19,001 nt of DNA, from positions 1-19,001 of the forward strand of contig JASLXP010000715.1 in assembly GCA_030740295.1 (NCBI GenBank), given 5' to 3'. Of this stretch, positions 7,180 to 15,422 are shown piece after piece. Origin of the DNA: Planctomycetota bacterium. Lineage in GTDB: Bacteria > Planctomycetota > PUPC01 > JACPCR01. A program made the position numbers and the translations under genes. The notes below the pieces were generated by a model. That model worked only from the letters and a program-made list of their open reading frames with translations. It made no database searches and was not told the origin of the DNA. How positions within the stretch are numbered: the first letter of the stretch is position 1; each line of letters opens with the position of its first letter.

Positions 7180-7878
7180 ATGGCGAAAAAACCTGAACTC
7201 GAGCTTCAGACGACGACGCTCTGGGAATACCCTTCTCAGCATTACGGTGACTCCAATCAGGGGGACCAGGCATACAAGGGAGCGACCCCTTCCTGGATCA
7301 TCTGGAATCTGCTCGAACGCTACACGCGCAAGAACGACCTGGTGATCGATCCCATGTGCGGCAGCGGCACAACCCTCGATGTGGCACGGGACCTGGGCCG
7401 TCGCGCTCTCGGGTACGACCTGTCTCCACAACGCTCTGACGTCCTTAAGTGTGACGCTCGTAAACTTCCCCTGGAAGACGCCAAAGCCGATTTCGTTTTT
7501 ATCGATCCGCCCTACTCGACCCACATCGAATACTCGGACGACCCCCGCTGTATCGGCAAACTTGATGCCATGGATCCGGCTTATTACGAATCCATGGGGC
7601 AGGTCATTTCCGAGCTCCATCGCGTCTTGCGCAATCGCCGTTACATGGCCCTTTACTGTTCAGATTCGTTTCGGAAGAAGAAACCCTTTTGCCCGATCGG
7701 TTTCGATCTGTTCGCGCTGCTGCGTCAGCACTTCAAACCTGTCGATATCATCTCGGTGGTCCGACACAACAGAAAGCTGAAAAGGGGCAACTGGCATCGT
7801 GAAGCCATCAAAGGAAATTATTTCATGCGCGGATTTAACTACCTTTTTATTATGAAGAAGGAGAATGATGAGCGATGA
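7180..7878 (+). CDS. SAM-dependent methyltransferase with DPPY motif (N4-C/N6-A DNA methylase-like)
   Basis: 232-aa Rossmann-type methyltransferase. Motif X-like helix (PSWIIWNLLERY, 37-48) and motif I (DPMCGSGTT, 57-65) bind AdoMet, and the acidic GYDLSP follows. Motif IV, the catalytic DPPY, is at 109-112. The order X-I-IV differs from the usual beta-class N4/N6 DNA methylases, where DPPY comes before the GSGTT motif. It instead fits gamma-class DNA methylases or the Trm11/UPF0020-like tRNA methylases, which also have DPPY. The target nucleic acid is therefore open. About 120 residues after motif IV could hold the target-recognition part. No restriction endonuclease gene is nearby. The last codons run into a GAGTAAT repeat. 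The gene is coupled to the 327-aa gene upstream. Confidence 0.8.
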   Translation: MAKKPELELQTTTLWEYPSQHYGDSNQGDQAYKGATPSWIIWNLLERYTRKNDLVIDPMCGSGTTLDVARDLGRRALGYDLSPQRSDVLKCDARKLPLEDAKADFVFIDPPYSTHIEYSDDPRCIGKLDAMDPAYYESMGQVISELHRVLRNRRYMALYCSDSFRKKKPFCPIGFDLFALLRQHFKPVDIISVVRHNRKLKRGNWHREAIKGNYFMRGFNYLFIMKKENDER

Positions 7879-7900
7879 GTAATGAGTAATGAGTAATGAG
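7877..7900 (+). repeat. Tandem heptamer repeat (GAGTAAT) x3.4
   Basis: Three perfect copies of GAGTAAT plus GAG begin inside the stop codon of the methyltransferase gene and run into the intergenic region. A short CCTTA/TAAGG hairpin (7901-7916) follows. Such tracts expand by slippage and probably mark a fast-changing gene end. Confidence 0.85.
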
Positions 7901-8020
7901 CCTTACGAACATAAGGTCAGCTCAGAATGTCCCTCCAATCTTGAATGGTTCAAATCGCTCCTGATCTTTAGAATCGTAAATCCCGCGACAGGCTCTAAAT
8001 AAACAAGGCTGCCAACCCCA

Positions 8021-9262
8021 ATGAAACTCACTCTCGCTTTCATCCTCCTGACCTCCGCCCTCTCTGCAGAAGGCTACTTCAGCGGAAGAGTCACTAAGAA
8101 ACGGACAGCGCATTACAACATCCAGTGCGATGTCAGTGCTGCCTTTACCCGCGAAGTGGGGATGCATCTCGAAGCCATCTATGCGGAGTATTATCGGCGG
8201 CTTCGGGATTTCGGCGGCAAAATCAAGGAGCGGTTCAACGTCCACATCTATAAAAAGAAGGAAGACTACTTGAAGCTCGTCGGGCCTAATCTTGCCGGCA
8301 CTGCGGGCATTTACATTTCTCGAAAGAAACTTCTTGCAGCTTACGTGGGCTCGATGACCTATGAGCAAGTCCTGCGGACCGTTTATCACGAGGGCTTTCA
8401 TCAATTCACCGACGCGTTTCTTGGTGGGACCAGGAACATGCGACCATGGATCTCTGAAGGCATGGCGCAGCTCTTCGAGGATGCGACCTGGAACAAAAGG
8501 AAATTCGAGATCGGAGAAGTACCGACTTTCAGGCTTCACGTGCTTGACAGGGTCCGGAAGGCCGGCAAGTGGATACGCCTGCGCGACCTCGTCGAGATGG
8601 ATCATCGACAGTGGGGTGCGAACGTTCGAACCGACCGGATGCTCGCCATGGCCGAGTATCAGGAATCGTGGTCCGTGGTCCACTTCCTCGTCTACGCCAG
8701 CCGGGGAAAGTATCGAAAGGCCCTCATCAACTACCTGCGTTATTTGAACAAAGGCGAGGCCGCGCTGGTCGCCTTTCGAAAAGCGTTCGGCACGAACATG
8801 ACCGGCTTCGAATCCAAATGGAACGCGTATGTGAAGTCACTCAAGCCGAGCCCAAAATTTCAGTGCCGCGAAAATCTCTCACTCCTGGGTGTGATGCTTG
8901 ATAACGCAGCCGGTGCTCAGACCGTGCCCGCTGATATGTCCGCCTACAAGGTTTACATCGTGAACCTGTTCAAGACGCGGGGGCTTACCATCACGCCGTA
9001 CGGCCGCGAGCCCATAAGCTCAAGATCCCCGAAAGCCGTTGAGAGCCTGTTCAGATGCCCCATTCATAAGAATGCCGACAAAGAGCAGAGCTACGTGCTG
9101 AATATGGATGCCAATGCAAACAACGCGGCAGGCCGGCTCAAGACAGCCTCCATCCAGTGCCTTCATCATGGGAACATGACGTTGAGCGTCCGTAGCGTCA
9201 AGGACGAGGGAACAGGCAGGTACCGGCCTGTGGTGGAGGAGACGGTGGGCAAGAAAAAATAA
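8021..9262 (+). CDS. Secreted DUF1570-type zinc metallopeptidase-like protein
   Basis: 413-aa exported protein. The first 16 residues (basic KL, hydrophobic core, ALSA cleavage site) form a Sec signal peptide. A zinc-peptidase core follows: HEGFH at 123-127 is an HExxH motif, and WISEG with Glu146 gives the gluzincin third ligand, followed by the AQLFED helix. This layout and the YHEGFHQF context match the DUF1570/peptidase-MA-like family, common in Planctomycetes, Lentisphaerae and relatives. About 140 C-terminal residues do not resemble the peptidase part and contain two Cys motifs, CPIHKN and CLHHGN, possibly a metal-binding or disulfide module. The substrate is unknown. The ATG is weakly supported because the upstream region shows only a poor ribosome-binding site. 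Confidence 0.75.
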   Translation: MKLTLAFILLTSALSAEGYFSGRVTKKRTAHYNIQCDVSAAFTREVGMHLEAIYAEYYRRLRDFGGKIKERFNVHIYKKKEDYLKLVGPNLAGTAGIYISRKKLLAAYVGSMTYEQVLRTVYHEGFHQFTDAFLGGTRNMRPWISEGMAQLFEDATWNKRKFEIGEVPTFRLHVLDRVRKAGKWIRLRDLVEMDHRQWGANVRTDRMLAMAEYQESWSVVHFLVYASRGKYRKALINYLRYLNKGEAALVAFRKAFGTNMTGFESKWNAYVKSLKPSPKFQCRENLSLLGVMLDNAAGAQTVPADMSAYKVYIVNLFKTRGLTITPYGREPISSRSPKAVESLFRCPIHKNADKEQSYVLNMDANANNAAGRLKTASIQCLHHGNMTLSVRSVKDEGTGRYRPVVEETVGKKK

Positions 9263-9298
9263 AACGAAAATCCTCACCGATTTGTTAGACTGATCGAC

Positions 9299-10651
9299 AT
9301 GCGAAAAACGGGCAGAATCGAAACAGCCAAAGGCCGTATGGCCATTCTTGTGGGAGGAGGGCCGGCACCCGGCATCAATGGCGTTATCTCGGGCGCGGGT
9401 ATCGAGGCCATGGATAACGAGTTTGAAGTCATTGGCCTTTACGACGGTTTCAAATCCATCTGCGACCACGAGGACATTGACCTCTTTGACGAGACCGGGC
9501 CTGCCAGGCTGCTCGGCTATAACGATTTGACCCGCATCCACTGGGAAGGTGGCACGATTCTCAGGACCGCCAGGCGGCGCCCCGCCGATGATGAACTGGA
9601 AAAGGCTGTCAAGAATCTCAAAGACCTCGGTATTGATTTTCTCTTGACGATTGGTGGTGACGATACCCTGACATCTTCACGCCGAATACGCGATGCTGCC
9701 GACGGCGCCATCGGCGTCGCGCATGTCCCCAAGACCATCGATAACGATTTACCCCTGGCGGCCAATACACCAACTTTCGGTTTCGAGACGGCACGTCATG
9801 TGGGTACTGAGATCGTTAACAGTCTGTCTTACGATGCGAAGGCCACGAACCGCTGGGTGTTCGTCATTATGATGGGACGCTCCGCCGGGCATCTTGCGCT
9901 GCACGTGGCAAAAGGCGCCGGCGCAACCTGCTGCATAATTCCTGAAGAATTCAGCGAAGATGCCGACCTCACCCTTGGCGATGTGGCCGACACTTTGATC
10001 AGTTCGATGCTAGTGCGCGCCACCCCACCAAGGGGCCGGCTTGATGGGGTGGCTGTCATTGCGGAAGGCGTCATCGGCAGATTGTGCGATGCCTCTTTGG
10101 AGGAGATGAAAGAGGACGGTCTGGCGACGATTGGTTATGACGACCATTCCCAACTCAAGTTCGCGGACATCCTGTTCGGCCGGGCACTGCAACTGAAAGT
10201 GCAGGATCGCCTGGATGACTTCACTTTCAACGGTGGCCCGAAACTGACTGACGGAATCGTTGTCAAGAACATTGGCTATGAATTGCGCTGCCACCACCCG
10301 ATCCCGTTCGACGTGGAATACACACGCGACATGGGATATGCGGCCACACGTCTATTGCTGTCCGGCAAATCGGGCTACCTGATTTCACTCGAGAATGGTT
10401 CGACGAATCCGATTCGGTATGAGGATCTTCCTCTCGACGATGAAGGCCGGGTCATACCACGCCTGGTCGACATCGAGTCAGAGTCGTATCAGGTCGCACG
10501 CAAATACATGTTTCGCATCGATAAACAGGATCTGCAGGACGAGGAGTTTGCCGTCCGACTGTCAGAAACAGCAAACATGACCGTGGAGCAACTCAAGGTG
10601 CGCTTCAGCCATATGTTTGCAGTGCAGGCATACAACCCGCCGGCCTTTTAG
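9299..10651 (+). CDS. Pyrophosphate-type 6-phosphofructokinase (PFK group)
   Basis: 450-aa PfkA-superfamily enzyme phosphorylating fructose 6-phosphate at C1 in glycolysis. Landmarks are VGGGPAPGIN (18-27), GGDD (119-122), PKTIDND (144-150) with catalytic Asp148, and MGRSAGHLA (192-200). Asp122 in place of Gly and Lys145 in place of Gly are the residue pair that sets use of pyrophosphate rather than ATP in characterised PPi-PFKs. PPi is therefore the expected donor, and the reaction would be reversible. The protein is longer than bacterial ATP-PFK (about 320 aa), with an extended C-terminal half. Met14 (MAILVGGG) is an alternative start. It lies 36 bp after the DUF1570 gene on the same strand. 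Confidence 0.9.
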   Translation: MRKTGRIETAKGRMAILVGGGPAPGINGVISGAGIEAMDNEFEVIGLYDGFKSICDHEDIDLFDETGPARLLGYNDLTRIHWEGGTILRTARRRPADDELEKAVKNLKDLGIDFLLTIGGDDTLTSSRRIRDAADGAIGVAHVPKTIDNDLPLAANTPTFGFETARHVGTEIVNSLSYDAKATNRWVFVIMMGRSAGHLALHVAKGAGATCCIIPEEFSEDADLTLGDVADTLISSMLVRATPPRGRLDGVAVIAEGVIGRLCDASLEEMKEDGLATIGYDDHSQLKFADILFGRALQLKVQDRLDDFTFNGGPKLTDGIVVKNIGYELRCHHPIPFDVEYTRDMGYAATRLLLSGKSGYLISLENGSTNPIRYEDLPLDDEGRVIPRLVDIESESYQVARKYMFRIDKQDLQDEEFAVRLSETANMTVEQLKVRFSHMFAVQAYNPPAF

Positions 10652-10716
10652 TTCTGGGTGTATTGGCTTCTTCTTTTTCTTCGCCATAAGCGCAGCAGCC
10701 TTTGCTTCGTGATTTA

Positions 10717-10752
10717 GATGAAGATTGAGACTGAGACGAAGACTGAGAATGC
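10717..10752 (+). repeat. Degenerate GANNGA hexamer tandem repeat
   Basis: Six consecutive hexamers: GATGAA, GATTGA, GACTGA, GACGAA, GACTGA, GAATGC. They lie directly before the start of the helicase-nuclease gene. The TTG at 10725 is an in-frame start inside the tract, giving an Arg/Leu-repeat N-terminus. The ATG at 10749 is the better start. Confidence 0.75.
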
Positions 10753-13700
10753 AAACCATACCGATCACCATCCCGGACCAGGCAGTTCGGGATGCTATCC
10801 GCACTCGGTTAAAGGAATCTTTCCTGGTGGAGGCCAGTGCGGGATCCGGAAAGACCCACTGCCTGGTTGAACGGATGGTCGCTCTCATCCGGGAAGGCGA
10901 AGCCACCGTAAACCACATCGCTGCGATTACCTTCACTGTGAAAGCTGCCGGTGAGTTGCGCGGACGTTTCCAGAACGGCCTCGAGCACGACCTGAAAAAA
11001 ACCGAATCAGGCACCCGGGAATTCGAACGACTCAACGATGCGCTTGCGCGGCTCGAGCAGGCATTCATCGGTACGATTCATTCTTTCTGCGGGCGGCTGC
11101 TCCGGGAACGGCCGGTGGAAGCTGGTATCGATCCGGAATTCCGGGAAGGGGACGACCTGCAGATCGAGCTGCTGAAGAGAGAGACGTGGCAGTCATACCT
11201 GGAGGACGTTCACCTCGGCCGCGAGAAACTGCCCGAGGACTTCGCGCGTTCAGGGCTTTCGCTGATCGGCTTGCAGGGATTGTACGAGCAGCTCAGCGAA
11301 TACGATGACGTTGAATTTGAAAGCTCATCCACGCCAATACCGATTAATGCCCTCGAGAATGCACTCAGGAAAACTTTCGAGTTTATGGACCAGGCAAATG
11401 CGGTCATGCCCGAGCGTCCTCCCCCCGGCCGTTCGTGGGAAGGCCTGCAGGAAAACTTGCTGCGCGCGAATGCGATCCGAGCCCATCTGAACACCACGAA
11501 GGAAGCAGACGTGGTCCGTTTCCTCGAACTCTTCGAGACCGGCGAGGTCAGGCAATATGTGTACGGGCAGGAGGGCGGCAAACGTGTTCAGATTCCGTGG
11601 TGGACTACGCGGGAGGCAGGCAAAGCAATGCTTGGCGCCGTAAACGAGCTTCGCGTCGGCACCCTTCTACCGGCCTTGAATGCGTGGAGGACATGGTGTT
11701 ACCCACTTGCACTTGGGGCGGTGGAAAAGGCGGTGGATCATTTTCGCGTGCGACGCCGTCAGGCCGGGGTCCTCAGCTTCCAGGATCTCCTGATGGACTC
11801 CGCAAAGCTGCTCCGTGATTCGCCTTCATATGCTGAAGTGCGCGAGTATTTTCGAGAACGGTTCACTCACATTCTCGTCGATGAGTTTCAGGATACGGAC
11901 CCCATTCAGGCGGAGGTGATGTTTCTTGTCACCGCTGAAGATCCTGCAGAAACCGATTGGAAGCGGGCAGCGTCCCGCCCGGGCAGCCTCTTTGTCGTGG
12001 GCGATCCAAAGCAGAGCATCTATCGGTTTCGCCGGGCGGACATAAGTATCTACGACCTCGTCAAAGAAAAATTCGCGGGGAACGTTCTCACACTGACAGC
12101 CACATTTCGCATCGCCGAGGGTTTGTGCGAACGGCTCAACCCGGCCCTGCAGGGGCTCATTGAAAAACACAAGACACCCTACCAGGCCACATATACCGAT
12201 CTCGATCCTGTCCGGCCGGCCGCGGTCAAAGATCCCGTTCGCCATGTGTACCACGAGACCGTCAAGGGCAATATCCCGGACCACACGAAGAACTATCGGG
12301 TCGCACTCAAAGACGCTGAAGCGATATCCAGAATCATTTCCGATATGAAAGACTGGTCGCTCAGTCTGTTCGATGATCATCTGGAAGGCGATGTTTGCAC
12401 ACGAAAACGGAGTGGTGTCAGATGGGGCGACTTCCTCATCCTGACGCGGCAGAAATCGCATCTGCCGATTTACGCGACCGCGCTTGAGAAGCTCGGCATT
12501 CCATATCGAGTCTCAGGCGCAAACGCCTTCAAGGGGCGCGAAATCAGCCCCTTCATGAATCTGTTGATCGCGGTCGCCGATCCGGAAAACTCCGTGGCGC
12601 TGGTTGCCTACCTTCGGGATGCGCTAGCCGGTATCAGCGACGAAACCCTCTATCAGTTCAAATCCGCCGGTGGCTCGTTCGAAAGCCTGTGGCAACTGCT
12701 GCGTAAATCTGAAGAGCTCTCACCTGAAATCCATTCGTCTGCCCTGCATCTCAAAGCAGGTACGGACTTCGTTCGCAGATGTCTGCCGTCTGTTGCTGTC
12801 GAACGCATTCTTGAAGAATCAGGTCTTCTTGCGCTGACCCGTTCGCAGGAAAGCGGCGGCAGCCGGGCCGGCTCGCTTTTGAAAGTGGTTTCTCTTGCGA
12901 GGCGCATGGAACGCGAGGGGTTGAGCTTTGTTGAGATTGTGGCCCGGCTCGAAGGAATCCATGAAAGCAAGACCAGCGCGGACTACAGCGAATCGTTGAG
13001 CCTCCATCCCGCTCAAGAGGACGCGGTCACCCTGATGAACCTTCACAAGGCCAAGGGCCTCGAAGCACCGGTCGTCTTTCTGGCTGACCCGCGCACTTTG
13101 TCCTGGCATGCCCCTCGTTTGCATGTCCGCCGGACAGGTGGCCGTGCCGAAGGCTTCATCAAAGTTACAGGCAGGCGTGCAGACGGCAGCGAGGCCGTTC
13201 TTGCGCAGCCGCCGGATTGGGAACAGCTCGAACAGATCGAAACGGAATACATGAAGGCCGAAGAGAATCGGTTGATCTACGTGGCTGCCACCCGCGCCCG
13301 GGATGTGCTCGTGATTTCTCAATACCACCGCAGTTCAAAGCCGCCGACGCCGGCCCCTGACCGGCCATGGGAACCGCTCTTCAACCGAATCAAAGATCCT
13401 CTGCAGCTCGCAATACCACGTGAGCCCGAGCTCGAATACGCGCTGCCGCCGGAGGGCTTGAGCCGCGAGGATCTCCAAAGAAAGGCAGACCAGAATCGGC
13501 TGGACCTCCGCACACAGACGCACGCGCATATCACTGCGCACGCTCTGGCCGCTGATTCCGGCACTGTGAAGCAGGCTCAATCAGATCCGCATCGAATTGG
13601 TGGGGCCCAATGGGGAACGGTCATCCACCGACTCCTCGCAGACTGTGCTCTGTTCGACCGGCCAGCGTCGGAAATCCTGGCCCGGAGATATCTGGGGGAA

Positions 13701-14108
13701 GAAGGGCTATCAGAGGAGCTCACAGGGAAAGCGGTAGACGATGTCGAGACGGTCAGGGATTCCAGCCTCTGGCAGCGTCTTGCCAATTCAGAGGCAAGGT
13801 ATGTTGAAGTGCCTTTCGCCATAAAGCTCCAGCCCGGGGAGGAGGAAGAATTGGAGGTTCAGGCAGCGACCACCGGTTTCCCTACTCTGTTCAAGGGAAC
13901 GGTGGATCTCGCATTTAAAGAGAAAGCAGGCTGGGTGATCGTGGACTACAAAACAGACGCAACCGATGGCCGGCTCGATGAACTCAAGGAACATTACCGG
14001 CCACAGATATCGTTTTACGGCCGGGCCTGGCACAAACTGGTCGGAGAGCCGGTTCAGGAGACGGCGTTGTATTTTCTGGATGGCGGGCACTACGTGTTGT
14101 TGAGTTGA
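10749..14108 (+). CDS. AddA/RecB-like UvrD-family helicase with C-terminal PD-(D/E)XK nuclease
   Basis: About 1119 residues from the chosen ATG (an earlier TTG at 10725 would start inside a simple repeat). Superfamily 1 helicase motifs in order: Walker A ASAGSGKT (near residues 29-36), Walker B VDEFQDT (about 376), GDPKQSIYRFRRAD (about 417), LTATFR (motif IV-like), LHKAKGLEAPVVFL (about 762) and YVAATRARD (about 843). A nuclease domain ends the protein: GTVIHRLL (His near 955), KGTVDLAF (Asp near 1050), VDYKTD (about 1064) and PQISFYGRA (about 1085). This is the AddA/RecB layout, whose complexes resect double-strand breaks for RecA loading and degrade foreign linear DNA. Neither AddB nor RecC/RecD is next to it: the gene before is the phosphofructokinase and the gene after is convergent. 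It could act alone or with a distant partner. Confidence 0.9.
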   Translation: MQTIPITIPDQAVRDAIRTRLKESFLVEASAGSGKTHCLVERMVALIREGEATVNHIAAITFTVKAAGELRGRFQNGLEHDLKKTESGTREFERLNDALARLEQAFIGTIHSFCGRLLRERPVEAGIDPEFREGDDLQIELLKRETWQSYLEDVHLGREKLPEDFARSGLSLIGLQGLYEQLSEYDDVEFESSSTPIPINALENALRKTFEFMDQANAVMPERPPPGRSWEGLQENLLRANAIRAHLNTTKEADVVRFLELFETGEVRQYVYGQEGGKRVQIPWWTTREAGKAMLGAVNELRVGTLLPALNAWRTWCYPLALGAVEKAVDHFRVRRRQAGVLSFQDLLMDSAKLLRDSPSYAEVREYFRERFTHILVDEFQDTDPIQAEVMFLVTAEDPAETDWKRAASRPGSLFVVGDPKQSIYRFRRADISIYDLVKEKFAGNVLTLTATFRIAEGLCERLNPALQGLIEKHKTPYQATYTDLDPVRPAAVKDPVRHVYHETVKGNIPDHTKNYRVALKDAEAISRIISDMKDWSLSLFDDHLEGDVCTRKRSGVRWGDFLILTRQKSHLPIYATALEKLGIPYRVSGANAFKGREISPFMNLLIAVADPENSVALVAYLRDALAGISDETLYQFKSAGGSFESLWQLLRKSEELSPEIHSSALHLKAGTDFVRRCLPSVAVERILEESGLLALTRSQESGGSRAGSLLKVVSLARRMEREGLSFVEIVARLEGIHESKTSADYSESLSLHPAQEDAVTLMNLHKAKGLEAPVVFLADPRTLSWHAPRLHVRRTGGRAEGFIKVTGRRADGSEAVLAQPPDWEQLEQIETEYMKAEENRLIYVAATRARDVLVISQYHRSSKPPTPAPDRPWEPLFNRIKDPLQLAIPREPELEYALPPEGLSREDLQRKADQNRLDLRTQTHAHITAHALAADSGTVKQAQSDPHRIGGAQWGTVIHRLLADCALFDRPASEILARRYLGEEGLSEELTGKAVDDVETVRDSSLWQRLANSEARYVEVPFAIKLQPGEEEELEVQAATTGFPTLFKGTVDLAFKEKAGWVIVDYKTDATDGRLDELKEHYRPQISFYGRAWHKLVGEPVQETALYFLDGGHYVLLS

Positions 14109-14115
14109 ATTGATC

Positions 14116-14466
14116 TCAATTCGTCGGCCTTTCCTCGAACTCAACCATGTATCGCCCTTTGATGTTCTCGTTGTAGTAATGTCCCATGGACCGCGCGGAT
14201 TTGAACTCATCCCAGATCTTCCGCGGCAATCTGGCGTGGATGTATCGGCTGTCACGAATACGGAAGACGCCGTAACCGAATCCACTCTCATCGTGGTAAA
14301 AGTCTGCTGACCGAATCCAGGAGCTTCGTGATGTTTCCGCCACTTCTCGAGTGAGATTCTTCGATTCGATAAAGGTCAGTGCATCACTTTTCGTTCTGAA
14401 CGATTCCGGCATCCTTGTGCACGAGCACAGGAGGATGAGTAGTGAGCAGTGTTTCAGGAGCCTCAT
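14116..14466 (-). CDS. Small KTSC-domain lipoprotein
   Basis: 116 aa. The first 16 residues are a lipoprotein signal: hydrophobic LLKHCSLLILL followed by LCSC, giving a lipobox Cys near residue 16. The rest matches the KTSC domain (named from the lysyl-tRNA synthetase C-terminus): SSWIRSADFYHDES, a GYGVFRIRDSRYIHARLP strand pair, then KIWDEFKSARSMGHYYNENIKGRY, the helix and the G-x-Y-x-N loop. The usual central YxY is YIH here. KTSC proteins are generally cytoplasmic and of unknown function, so an exported lipid-anchored copy is unusual. It converges with the helicase gene, their stops 7 bp apart. Confidence 0.65.
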   Translation of the reverse strand: MRLLKHCSLLILLCSCTRMPESFRTKSDALTFIESKNLTREVAETSRSSWIRSADFYHDESGFGYGVFRIRDSRYIHARLPRKIWDEFKSARSMGHYYNENIKGRYMVEFEERPTN

Positions 14467-14583
14467 CTGGATGATCTATTGAGCGGGGCCGCGATAAAAG
14501 TCGCTTCAAACTGTACTCATTCCTTGTGACATTTTCCCTGCCCCTGCAGTGTGGCCAAGGCTACCCTGATGACCATTCACCGA

Positions 14584-15206
14584 TTACTGCGCCTGCCGCT
14601 GCCGCTTGAGCATCTCAATTTCCGGCTTGACGATATCCTCGTAACACTTGGGACAGATGCTGTGGCTGAAGTCCGCTTCCGAGTTATCCCGTAGGTAAGA
14701 TTCGAGATCCTCCCAATACTCGCTCTCGTTCCGAATGGCCTTGCAGTACGAGCATATGGGCAACAGTCCCCTCAACTGTTTGATATGCGAGAGAGCTGTC
14801 TCCAGTTCATGACGCGCTGGGACAAGCTGTCCTGCATCCCGATGATTCTGCGCCCGACATCCAGCCGTGCGCGCAGCTCATCGCGGTCAAACGGTTTCTT
14901 TACGTAATCGTCCGCGCCGGTTTGCAGGCCGGTAACGATGTCTTCGGTCTGACTTTTTGCGGTCAACAGAATGATGTACGTGGGTCTGTCAGTTTCCTTC
15001 TCACGGACCCGGCGGCAAACCTCAATTCCATCCTGACCGGGCATGACCCAATCGAGAATGGCCAGCCTGGGCGCGTCATCTCCATCAAGCTCTTCCCATG
15101 CCTCATTGCCATTTTCTGCTGCGATGACCTCGTACCCCCAAGTCTCAAGAGACTTTTCGAGTACTCGCCTTGAAACCAATTCGTCTTCTGCGATAAGAAT
15201 GCGCAT
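14584..15206 (-). pseudogene. Response regulator with Cys-rich tail, frameshifted
   Basis: Receiver (CheY-like) protein. From MRILIAEDE the receiver runs about 120 residues with acidic pair Glu7/Asp8, phospho-acceptor Asp52 (ILDWVMPG), Thr82 and Lys104 (KKPF) all present. A helical linker follows (MQDSLSQRV). In the receiver frame the tail turns into NWRQLSRISNS and stops at 14772. The other frame continues as LETALSHIKQLRGLLPICSY and a CSYC...CPKC zinc-ribbon-like segment to 14584. This is the normal ending of this receiver family, so one base appears to be missing near 14805-14812. It could be a true pseudogene, a sequencing or assembly error, or two translated halves. TTG at 15242 is an alternative start. 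There is no DNA-binding domain, so the output would be by protein contact. No sensor kinase is nearby. Confidence 0.8.
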
Positions 15207-15422
15207 ATCGGGACCCATGAATGATGCGCTGCCACATTCCAAGATACCTGGAGTAGGATACGGCGCAAGGGAACTGTTCTGGGCTGCCGATCAGCAACAG
15301 AACCCCAAACCACTCATCGCCCGTTAGACTATCACCCATAAGCTTGCCCTGTCCTTTTCCCATACCGCAGCCGTTGGCCCCATAGCCTCTACGCCCGTGC
15401 GTACTCTGAAGACCTCAACTAA

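Noticed and set aside
7922..8683. Minus-strand 253-aa open frame
   Set aside because: Antisense to the signal peptide and zinc site of the peptidase-like gene.
10725..10748. TTG start extending the helicase by eight residues
   Set aside because: The added residues (MRLRRRLR) come from a simple repeat and are not part of the AddA family N-terminus; ATG 10749 is preferred.
11826..12461. Minus-strand 211-aa open frame
   Set aside because: Antisense to the conserved helicase motifs; a long frame due to GC-rich codons.
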